Assembly (NCBI GenBank): GCA_003260075.1
Contig: QLIY01000269.1
Coordinates: forward strand, 62,001 to 126,000
DNA from: Phallusia mammillata
Taxonomy: Eukaryota > Chordata > Ascidiacea > Phlebobranchia > Ascidiidae
DNA length: 64,000 nucleotides
Reading direction: 5' to 3'
The notes under the pieces are model-generated. The model saw nothing but the letters and a program-made list of their open reading frames with translations, was not told the origin of the DNA and made no database searches. The translations under genes were made by a program, and so were the position numbers. Positions 38,101 through 48,511 of this stretch are shown here, piece after piece (the stretch's first letter is position 1; each line of letters begins with the position of its first letter).

Positions 38101-40507
38101 GTCCCCACACATGCAAGTTTGTAAATAATGCATTTCAAGAGTTAACAATGAGAAACTTTGGTATTGTAACCCCCCCCCCCAACTATAAATGCCACACTTC
38201 ATAAGTTATCCAAATTTCATCCAATTCATACATTGTTTAAAAAATTCCCCCCCCCCCAATATGAAACCACAATGACCCAAACAACAGTCCTGTAAAATTT
38301 TATCCGAATCGGCCAATGTTTAAAAGTCTGACCACTAGAGGTGCCATTAGCAACATTCGTTTACACTTCTGACGTCATAGGNATATGTTTACACTTCTGA
38401 TGTCATAAGGCTGTTAATACCCCTCTCACTGACATGTGCAAAAACGTCCACAAAGTATTCTGCAAGCTGTCCAATTTCATTTAATTTTGGCACTGTTTAA
38501 AATTTTTACCCATTTTAGGGGGTTAGTGGGGTAACTGATGGGGTTCTACACCCAAAAGTATAAAATATGAAACCACAATGACCCAAACAACAGTCCTGTA
38601 AAATTTTATCCAAATCGGCCAATGTTTAAAATTCTGACCACTAGAGGTGTCATTAGCAACGTTCGTTTACACTTCTGACGTCATAAGGCTGTTATCACCC
38701 CCTCTCACTGACATGTGCAAAAACGTCCACCAATATGGCACAAACACAAGTAACATATGTTATGCTGCCTATATTACACTATTACACTACCGAAATTTAT
38801 TTTGGGGTCTAGCGGGGTAAATACTGGGGTTATCAAGTCAAACGAAGTAGATGGCACATCTGCATAACCACATTTACCGTCTCTGAAAGTTTCATCACCA
38901 TCCATCAAACATTTCATGGCAAAATGGCGTGGACAAACTTCAGGGAAGAGAAAAAAAAATCGAGTAAAATCAACATGTGTCCCCTTCAGGGAAGGGGACC
39001 CATAAAAACTACCTTGTTGGTTTCAAAATCGTCAGAAAAGTTTCCAGTCATAATCACACCAGAATTTTTGGAAAAGGCCAATGCTTCAACAAAATCATTA
39101 CCATTTGTGTTTAATGCTTCTAAAAAATCAAATAAACTTGTCACAGTTTTGGCAAGCTTTTATACTTTGCAAGATTTCCTTACCTTCAGTAAATTTCTTT
39201 AACAAGTCGTTTTTGGTGTTAGCAGGATGGTATGTTAACTTTACATATGGTTTAGATGGCACAATTCTGATTTCAGCTGCTACTAAAAACCCAAGTGTTC
39301 CATATGACCAAGGAACTGCATAGAACAAGTCTTGATTTTCTTCCTGTCAAGATTAATAAAAGTTTACAGGATTAAAAAAACAGTGTTGGTAATTTTTGTT
39401 CCACCTTGCTGCATTTAACAAGAGATCCATCTGGCAGTACAAGCTCATAGGAGACACACACATGTTGCATCAGTCCATACTTGTGGGATGATGTTTCAAT
39501 ACCTGGTATAAATTAGATAGAAAAAATTAAAACAAGCAGAGACAAACATTTTGTGCTGTAAACATGTTGGTCCCCCCCCCCACATGTTGCATCAGTCCAT
39601 ACTTGTGGGATGATGTTTCAATACCTGGTTTATTGTATGTAGAAAATTAAAACAAGCAGAGAAAAACATTTTGTGCTGTGAACATGTTGGCTAGTGGTAC
39701 CTGTTCCCATTATAAGACCACCAACAGTCAAATCATCTAGTTCTGGTACGATGGGAAGTGTCCAACCAAGAGGCAATAAAAGTGATGTCACTTGCCCCAT
39801 GGTGACCAGTGGCTCTAATCTCACAACCTGATGTAGACATTGTAAAGTCAATGCAACATAACATGAAACTACTTACAAATTAGTGTCAATGGTTTACTTT
39901 TCTTTCAGTATCAACTTCCAAAACATCCATGAGGTTAATGTGGATTTTTCGCATGTCATTTTTGTACTTTCCTAGTCGTAGGGAAACTGTAGCCCAACCT
40001 GGTCTGCCAGTACACATTTTTCTTCCATCACTATTACTTTTCCATTCTTGCACCTGCATTAAATAAATTGTAATAAACTTGTAGTAACAATTAGCATTGC
40101 TCCAAGTAACTTTGAAAAATACACAAATAAATTTGCTTGTAAACTTTTGCTTAAAATGTAACCATGGTTACCTGTTTTTGCACAGCTTTAACTCGTTCAT
40201 CATGCCTTTTTGGTGCACTATTGAATTTAAATATCAGTGTTGCTCTCACATACATATAGATATTGAAGAAAAATGACATTGGTAAGAGAAATACGCAGAC
40301 GATCAGCCATCGATAATGTACCAAAATGTATTCCAAACCTACAACAAAACTTTTAGTGGTCATGCTTATGCCAAAAAATTGACATCTGTGAAAGAAAGAA
40401 AGCACTCACTTACCTTTGTGGCGCAGCCAGAAGAACAAGAACAAAACAGTGCAAACTGCACCTCCAGCATACGCATTAAATTGCATCCAAGAATCGGAAT
40501 TGGCCAT
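35169..40507 (-). CDS. DHCR24: delta(24)-sterol reductase (seladin-1)
   Basis: FAD-dependent oxidoreductase that reduces the C24-25 double bond of sterol intermediates in the endoplasmic reticulum, a late step of cholesterol synthesis. Eleven exons join in phase: 40414-40507, 40172-40338, 39898-40053, 39701-39827, 39405-39502, 39184-39343, 39013-39119, 36207-36350 (or 37411-37554), 35954-36151 (or 37159-37356), 35721-35899 (or 36926-37104), 35169-35319. They give about 526 residues; the human protein has 516. The N-terminus has a membrane segment ([11 protein letters not shown]); the FAD domain shows [20 protein letters not shown] and [15 protein letters not shown]; later segments include [19 protein letters not shown] and [14 protein letters not shown]. 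It ends [10 protein letters not shown]...[11 protein letters not shown]. Exons 7-11 exist in two sets, and single-N gaps at 37854 and 38382 lie between the sets of exon 7 and exon 8. The choice between alternative exon copies cannot be made from sequence. Confidence 0.95.
36417..36523 (-). repeat. second copy of DHCR24 exon 7
   Basis: 107 bases with the same acceptor and a GTATTT donor as counterpart to 39013-39119. It encodes the same 35 residues with three changes (NTDGND, SDNFES). It lies just left of a C run and begins the left-hand exon set that continues to the true stop codon. Confidence 0.8.
36565..37554 (-). repeat. second set of DHCR24 exons 8-11
   Basis: Copies of exon 8 (37411-37554), exon 9 (37159-37356), exon 10 (36926-37104) and the first 35 bases of exon 11 (36565-36599) lie between exon 7 at 39013 and the other exon 7 copy at 36417-36523. 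Splice sites are intact and exon lengths are identical in both sets (144, 198, 179). Substitutions are mainly silent or conservative. A C10 run (36555-36564) cuts exon 11. Most likely two alleles assembled in series. Confidence 0.8.
37855..38760. repeat. contig pieces with a duplicated intronic repeat
   Basis: After the N at 37854 comes a third, partial copy of exon 8 sequence (37855-37912) and its flank. Two copies of a repeat containing AAACCACAATGACCCAAACA, GGCCAATGTTTAAA and CTGACGTCATAAGGCTGTTA lie at about 38263-38410 and 38565-38720, with another N at 38382. C runs at 37672-37681, 38170-38180 and 38247-38257 mark further joins. Non-coding; intron 7 of DHCR24 in the joined model. Confidence 0.55.
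39583..39640 (-). repeat. duplicate of the 5' part of DHCR24 exon 5
   Basis: The sequence ACATGTTGCATCAGTCCATA and what follows repeats 39459-39515 (exon 5 and its acceptor), directly after a C10 run at 39572-39581. The copy stops inside the exon and is not a usable exon. Confidence 0.7.
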
Positions 40508-42732
40508 CTTTTTATCTGTAGCTTCAATTGTGATTTGCACAACTTGAGTTTGGACTTTGGATCATGTGCAATGACCGCCAGGTGTAGCAAAAGAGTTGCT
40601 CAATTTGCAAAGGGGAATTTGAAAAGGAAAGCCCCTAACCTGAATAAATACTTACTAATTCTACTTGATTTATTTTACAATTTGAAACCAACAATTAATG
40701 GCTTACACGGATTTACTGGCCGTAAAATCAAAATGGTCAATGTTACACGTGTTGCCGTGCAGAAAAAGCAAACAAGTATGTTTACCCTAAGGCGACTGCT
40801 TAACGTTTACGTTATTAATCGTTACAGAACTACTACCGATGTTCGAATTTGCTGTTTACAAAATACAAAAAAATGCGTTATAAAAGTTTTGCTTTAAAAA
40901 TTTTGGTAAAACTCTCTGACTTGTTCATTTTTTTGGTGAGTCACATTTGTTTTAGCGATATATCTCCAAGCCATGTGCCGAATCATAGGAAACTTGGAGT
41001 AGCAACAAATTCTTGACCAGAAATTTTCGTTTATCAAAGCATGTTTTTTTTGTCTTTACCAATTTAAATACATCAAGTCGAATGTTCTTCTTTAATTTTA
41101 CGTACGCCAACCTAATTTTAAGAGGAGCGAATGTTTTATCCATTATCCGTGCGATTTTCGAGCAGAAAAACAAATAATTGCTCGACAAATCTGCAACGGC
41201 TAGTTGTCTGCGTGCCAATTTGAAGTTTCAACCTCGTCTTTCGTTTCACCGAATTACCCAATTTTGTCCACTTTGCGCCCTTCATTCAATCAACGGACAC
41301 GCGAAACGGTGGGCAAACTTCGCGAGTCCTTTGAAATGTGAACCATCTGTTACGTGATCGGCGATATAGACTATGCAATTTAGTTCGGCTTCAGTGCTTG
41401 GGATCAAACGGACGGGCCAAATGTGTTGTCAGCGACTCCATGTACTGCTGTACAGTTCCCCTGTGAACTATAAGCCGACTTCGTACGGTCAGTGCGACGA
41501 GCAGGTGTGGCGTTTGGTCGCGGTTCAGCAACAAGCGCGTGATGTGTTGATGATGGATGCTATTCTGTTTACTGAGTTATCATTAACTGAAGAGAAGTTT
41601 AAATGATTTATGTATATGCCACAAAGTGAACAGTTTCCGTCGTTCTCATTTGTTATCAATTAGGGAAAAACGATAATTACCCAAATCTGCCTAAAAATGG
41701 GTATGAAAATAGTCATTTACGAAGTAAAAATACTTGAACTAGACTCTGGGTTTCCTTTATCCGGTTCTATGTTTTTTACGTTTCATACGAAATAACGCAA
41801 TAAGAAGTTGTACATCACCAACTTCATCGATTTTTGGGGCAATTAGGAGAAAGGCACTCTTCCTTTCACGCGTGTACAAAAACAAGAGTCGAATATCTTC
41901 TAGGAGGTGAGAAATCTGTCTACCAATCGACAGCTTGAGTAATTTGCTTTGGTCCGCTTCCACTCAAACGTTTGTCGTAATCGGCTGAATGGTAAGATTG
42001 TGAGTCACTACTCGATGAATCGCCCTGTGTGTTATGCCCCTACCCCCGTTTTTCGTCTAACCCACTGAATCGCCGAGAAAGTCGATATGCGTAATCCCCA
42101 GCGAAACAAAAGCATTATGGGTGTTAGGGGGTCAAGAATTTGTGGACTTTTTTATGTTTTGCATGCGCTAGAAAACGCCTACACAAAGGGTTTGGATAGA
42201 AAGGTAAGGGTTATGACGTAGTGAAATGATTAAATTTCAAATATTAGGTAAAACATTGTAACTGTATGATGCGTTGTATAACTGTAGTATTATTCAACAA
42301 AATGACTGTGCGTAAATAGACAGGAGCCCGCGCGCCCCACTTGAATGGCAACGCTTCCCGCAGTTTCGGTCATTTTTTCTCTGGGAAGCAAATACATGTC
42401 GAGGAAGGGTCGACACTTTCTCTGTCGGGGGCTTGGACCAACAACTGTATGAAACAACGGTAGCTGTGCTAGGTACTAAAATGTGACAGCACACTTTAGC
42501 ACAGCTCAGTGGTCGGTCGGCCTTCCTGAATGCGAGGTAGTTGGGTTCATATGAGTGGCGTATCAGTTTTAGCGAGAATGAACACGACGTAAGTGTTTGT
42601 AACAAAAGGTGCGTGTTGCACCGACAGTTTTTTTAATGTTGTAAGCCGGAAAAATGCCAGACTCAAGAAGAAAAACATGGGCAGTTGATTTGTATTGTGT
42701 TGTGTGTTGCCAGGTCATTAAAAACATTCCTA
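40508..42732. other. intergenic, DHCR24 / DMRT divergent upstream region
   Basis: DHCR24 (minus) and the DMRT gene (plus) are divergently arranged, so both promoters should lie here. A 193-codon open frame on the plus strand (40316-40897) runs across DHCR24 exons 1-2 antisense and has no recognisable domain. Other frames here (for example 40952-41218 minus) lack any supporting signal. No RNA gene seen. Confidence 0.45.
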
Positions 42733-44957
42733 ATGTTAACTGATTCGATAATCGCAATTAAGCATCATCATAATCACTTGCCTATGGACGACGATTGCTC
42801 GAGTAACGAAGCAGTTTCGCCTCCTTTGGAAGACCATAAGGATGCGACAGGTTCAAGAAAGCCTCTAAGAACGCCAAAATGTGCAAGATGCCGAAATCAC
42901 GGCGTTGTCAGCACTCTCAAAGGCCACAAGCGACACTGTCGTTGGAGAGACTGTCAATGTTCCAACTGCTTATTGGTCGTTGAGAGACAAAGAATAATGG
43001 CTGCCCAGGTAATTTTGTTACTCTTATTAATGTAAATGTTCTCTATTGTGAGCTACGGGCGATTCGTTGGCGAATTCAGTTGACTACTTTTTGTTGTGCA
43101 TATATACATATATGTTCAGAATGTTACAGAAACAGCGTATAGGCACAGTTAAAATAATCTGTAGGACAAAAAATGTAAATGCTTTGAAATTTAACGTATT
43201 ATTCGCCATGTACGAAATAATTAAAATGGCGACAACAATTCTGTTTTACCCATTGTGAAAAAAATATATCACTTTCCGCTGCGCTAATGATGGAATTCGA
43301 TTTCGGAAAAAAGCGATTTTTTAAGAGTTTTAGTGTTAAAGCGTACATATTTAAACGCAAAGTTCGGAGGCCTTTTAAGATTTTTAGCGGTTTTTATTTC
43401 AATACACGTGTTTTGTACTGTGTTGAACTTTGAATCCAGATTGTGATTAGCAAAACAAAGATATATAAATGCAGATCAAAATCCTAACTGTAGATAAAAC
43501 CTGATGCTTATTCGATTTTGGTCTAAAACAATATTGTCTCTTTAGCGCAAATTCCCAAAACAGGCACGTTTCTAAAAATACTTTTCTATTGGATCAACAG
43601 CCGTCAAACACATGAGGGATGGATTTAACAACTCGGCGAAATGAAAGGGGTACCTTGCGTGCAAAAGGAAACTATTTCGGGCGTTACAGCAGCGCATGTT
43701 GTTGGTGGTTGATTACGGTATTAGGAAACACAATTTTGGCTAGGGTCGGCTTGTAAATTAGCAACACGCCTTTAAAAGGCTCGCAGTCAATCCAACTATC
43801 TGAAAATCGCGCGTTTCAACGATAACCTCTGCGGGGATGAAGGAAGGCATAACCACGCCGCATAAAAGGGCTACTCTGCTTGCGGGAGTTCAAAGCAAAG
43901 GGCGTGGAAGATTCCACGATGTGGCATCGGTCACCTGACCCTGGGCACAAAGTTCCCGATCACAAAATCCATTTGTCGACGGTTAGGGAAGACGCCTGCG
44001 AACGTTTGAAGCAGTAAAGGCGAAAATAGATTCTTGCAGTGGGAACGGGATCGTGCAATCAAGTCGATACCAGGGTGTATCAGATCGACCGGGGGCACTG
44101 ATTGAAATTAAGCCCCAGAGGGCTCAGGTTTGTTTACAAACATTCACTCCGGTTGACTAAAGGCATCGCACTTTGTATTTTGAGGTTATTTTTAGAACAC
44201 TGCGTGTATCGTTTATGATGGAACGGTTGTGTTTATCAGCACTTGACTACCGTGTGCACCTGTCATCCGCCCTGCAAAGAACTTTCAAGTGCGCGGTTTT
44301 CGTAATGCACAATCACAGCACCGAGAACCATTAGGGAATCGCGGAAGTTGTGAGTCTGTTTTCACGAGGCCTAACAAAAAATCGGTAACCGATCCCGTAA
44401 GTTTCTCACAAGAGCCCGCTGTAAGGAAGCCCGGCTTGGCAAAGTTTGTCGTGGGAAACTGTGAGAGTGGAGATCGCGGGGTAACGAAGCGACGAACTTC
44501 GTGGGAGCATCGAAATCCATCTGTTTACGATATCTATAGTCATAGTAAGACCGTGCGCAGTACACGCATCGCTCCGTAACGATGTATTTCTTTCGGTAAT
44601 TGATTTGGCTACAGAAGGTGGTAAAATCACAACATCGGGTTTCCAGTACGTTAAACACAATGTGCAGTGTTTACCCTGTCAAAAAGATAAGAAAAACAGG
44701 CGCGTTATTGTAGGTGTATCTGTTTGGGCTTTTGGCACGTTTTAAAAACACGCCGCGCCATTTATATCTGTGTATAGGGGGCGCGATGGCGGCCTGACCT
44801 TTATGACCCAACAGTCAATAGGCTCGCGGCTGCCCTAACGCCTTCCGCCTGGACGAAAGTCACGTGCCGGCTGGGACGTATTTCAACGACATCGGCTGGC
44901 ATCAAAGCGACATCGCGATGTCATGCACGCCGCTACCCCATCCCCCATCTGCGCGCG

Positions 44958-45046
<89 letters not shown>

Positions 45047-48000
45047 ACACCGCACTAACGGCCGCCCTCCAATGCAAAGCGAAGCATTGGGCCGCGAGCG
45101 TGCTTCAACCCTTCTTACACAATGTGCAGTCGGTGGCGTTTTCCAGACTCAAACAAACACCCACCGAACGGCCTATTTATCAAATCCAGCATACCTTTCT
45201 CCAAATACATCAACCATCTCTATACGTGCGTTTTCGATACATTAGGGTCGCGGAGGAAAGGGCGTTGATGGGTTGGGGTTACACGTCATCGTAGACGCAA
45301 ATCAAATATGGAGGCAAAGCTTGGGCGATCGTTATGATCTCACGCTGGGTTTGATTTTGTCAAGCAATTTTGTATTTGTAAATTGATTGTAATGCATGAA
45401 AGAAAATGTAAATTACAAATGACTAAGTGACTTTTTCCCGTTTCCACTAATTTTCCCAAGTTAGAATAAGAAGTGGAATCCAAAGACCAACATTTTTTTA
45501 CCTAAGTAAATCCCACACTCATTCGTTTCCAAGATCTCGCTACGGGGAAATTATTTCTCTTTTCGGCCCGCGCTGTCCAGCTAATGACTAAACCGTCTTG
45601 AAGTATGTTGTTTTTACCCAAAACCCCGGCAGCATCTCACAGTGTGTTGATACAACAACGGACAGCCGCATCATTTTGTTGCATTTAAAGTGGACAGAGG
45701 GACGCCAGACAAACAATTTTTCGGTATTTGATTACAGTCAGCTTTGATCTGCACCTAGTGGAGACAAAGCCACTTAAACAAAGGCGACTAAGTGGCAGCG
45801 GGACTTGTAAGAAACTCCATGCAACCAGACGTTTTGTTAAAAACCGTATGGGCAAAAAATTTGATCGATATAACGAGAAGATGTTTAACGAAGCGACGTG
45901 ATTCTGCAAATACGCGAAGTTGCAGTAGCAACTACAGAAGTGAAAGCAAAATTGGTCCTACAATTAGGCTATAAAGAATATCATATCTTTGTCCTGCTTG
46001 CTTGTAATTGAATTGGTGCAATTTAAGGAGTTGAAAATGTTTAAAAGGTCCACACGTGCTTACCGTATACTATTTACTTTGGTCACCCGTTTGTAAAACC
46101 AACGCTAATGTAAAACTAACCTTCAATTTTGGTCCGCAACGATCAGCCATTTAATTTACGTATTATTTGTCGATCAAAGATTTACTAAACGGAAATGGTT
46201 TATTTATTCGTAGGTCGCTTTGCGAAGACAACAAGCGGCTGATGTAAAAAAGGGAGTCCGGGTAGACGGAAGTGAAACTACGTCATCACTGTCCGAATCA
46301 ATCCAGTCTCGATCTGCATCGGATGGTGGGACGGCAGCCTTACGAGCAAGAAGCAAAACGCTCAGGACGGTTTCTTCACTGACAAAAACAATGCTAGGAA
46401 GTAAGTTGAGACAAGAACTGGCCAAGTTTCGCCGCAACGAATCAATTTACAACCAAACTTTAAAAATGTATTAATTTACGATGATTGGACTGGGTAACAA
46501 TACATCAACGAATGACATGATTGTGTTTTTTAAACATCTCAGCACGAAACTGCTCATTCCAGTTTGCGACCAACCTTTTTTCGTTTACTGACGATGATAA
46601 AAAATACATGCCAAATGAGTTCATATATCGGCATAAAATTCATAAAACTATCCCTATTATATAGTTCATAAAATTACCGAAAAATATATATAAACGATGT
46701 AAAGCAAAATATTTGATTTCAGGTATGCAAGAGAACGCATCGCGCCAGAATTTGCCTCCTCTGACCGAGAGGATGCGAAAACGAAAAGCGTTTGCAGACA
46801 AGGAACTGGACGACGCAATGATGCAAAGAGAAATGTCGTTTGCGTGCGGAATGGCATCCAACAAACCGTACGCTATGCCACAGCCAAGGGCTGGAAACCA
46901 TCTTATTTTCCCTGCACAACCAATAATGCACGGAGCTGCCTTAATGCGAATGGGCGAAAATCCAACAGTTCCACAAATTCGTTCCCAATGGACGCCAAAA
47001 GAACAGCAAGTTGCAATGTTTCCCGGCCTGTCGCAAGCTGGCAAATTTAATGCGCCTATATCTCCGCCGGAGACTACTCTTATGTATGGACCAAAACTCG
47101 AAATGGGTAAACCTGTAAAAAACGACCATTCAAGATTTGATTCACCGAATTCAGTGGCTTCGATGGAGCAGTGCAGTAGCGACGAAGGGAGTGGGGGATT
47201 GAAAAGAAGAAAAACAGCGCCTTCCGCGTTAAAAAGTCCGATTCAAAATGGCGCCCATCTTGCCAAGGCGACTTCGAAGCAAACGAATTCTGTGCCGTTT
47301 GTAGACAATCTGAAAGTCGATCCGCGGTTAGCAAATCGACTTCACGCTCTATATTCGATGTTTCCGGATTGTAACCCTGAAAGAATTAATAGTTTGCTGA
47401 AATTTTATGACGGTGCAATGTACAAGGCCGCCGGAAATGCGGAAAGAAACACTTTTCCGTGCAATGCTAAACCGTGTCCGGGATTTCCGGACTGCACCGA
47501 CGCGCAGTGTGCATTAAACTCAACACAATCAGTCTTCCACCAAAGTACCCTCAATCCGCTTTCTTACAACAAGTTAATGACCGACTCTACGCGAAGCCCT
47601 GAAAATTGGCTGTACAAGTACCCACTGCCCACCTACAACGCACCTGTCCGAAATCTATTTAAATATCCACCATTGAACTGCAATAACCTTACTTTTCGTG
47701 GCGTTGGAGCGGCAACCAGCGACGCTCAATTGCACAATAATTTATTACGCCTATCAAACTTAGTCTACGCCGAAAACATGGCACGTGCTGCTCAAGATGC
47801 TCTTGGAGCACACCCTGATCCTAATCTCACGCCCAGAACCGCAAGTGTTGACTCGGGAACAAATTTGGAGGACACGAAGGGGTCGAGAAAACGTTCCCGG
47901 AAGGCTAGTTCCAAAGACAAATCGAATGCGCCAAAGGCACCGCCAGGCCCAAGTCAAAGTTTTTCGGTGGGGTTTGAAAAGTTTTCCAGGACTGAAGTAA

Positions 48001-48308
48001 AAGAAGATTCAGGACGGGGGTCATCGCCTGAAGTTTACGGGCTACATTTGCACCAAAGTGATCATACCAAATTATCGCCTGTTCGCAGTGATTCTAGGAA
48101 TAATGGTGATCTTGTAAATCATTGTTTTTCTGAATCCAGAAACGACAATTCTGGGAAAAGTCCATCTTGTGGAACTGCGCCCAGAATTGATTTAAATACA
48201 CCACAACAGTTTGTGCGAATGTTTAACGACTTTGTACCTTCTCCGCCCAGAAAACATAAAATCACACCCTTTACAGTGCAGTCTATAATTGGACGTGCAA
48301 ACGCATGA
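42733..48308 (+). CDS. DMRT-family transcription factor (DM domain)
   Basis: DNA-binding regulator of the doublesex/mab-3 family, expected in the nucleus; ascidian DMRT genes are known in anterior neural plate development. Three exons: 42733-43008, 46214-46400, 46723-48308, phases 0 and 1, giving about 682 residues. The DM domain spans residues 44-107: [20 protein letters not shown] followed by [12 protein letters not shown], with all zinc ligands present (Cys50, Cys53, His57, Cys69, Cys74, Cys76, Cys79 and neighbouring His). The intron falls within the domain, after AAQ, and exon 2 resumes [11 protein letters not shown]. Residues about 353-391 look like a CUE/DMA-type helical motif ([10 protein letters not shown]...[13 protein letters not shown]). 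The C-terminus has an eh1-like PFTVQSIIG. An internal ATG at 42784 is an alternative start. A poly-C tract of 88 lies in intron 1. Possibly the ascidian Dmrt1 gene; the paralogue is not settled. Confidence 0.93.
43009..46213. other. DMRT intron 1 with C88 tract
   Basis: A 3.2-kb intron. The middle (about 43,700-44,800) is markedly more GC-rich than the surrounding DNA and may hold regulatory sequence. A pure C run of about 88 occupies 44958-45045, which creates spurious poly-Pro and poly-Gly reading frames. No coding exon was found between the two halves of the DM domain. Confidence 0.6.
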
Positions 48309-48505
48309 TCTTTTCTTGTGTTTGAGCAGTCCCAAACGTCTTACGTCTATTGCAGTAGCTTTTGTGATAACCTATTACTTTTGTTCATTTTATATGTCTG
48401 CCATTTCTGTCATGTTTTATGCAACCGCAGTGGCGTTTTTATGCAGTCGCGTCGCCCCTATTATGTCGCGTGCTGCTTTCAAGTTTTTCTTGATCAATTT
48501 ATAGC

Positions 48506-48511
48506 AATAAA
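48506..48511 (+). terminator. AATAAA polyadenylation signal after DMRT
   Basis: AATAAA about 200 bases after the DMRT stop codon, the first good match downstream on the coding strand. Confidence 0.6.

Noticed and set aside
40316..40897. 193-codon open frame on the plus strand
   Set aside because: It runs antisense across DHCR24 exons 1 and 2 and contains no recognisable domain or start context.
44864..45294. Open frames with long Pro or Gly stretches
   Set aside because: They are translations of the pure C run at 44958-45045 and have no other coding sign.
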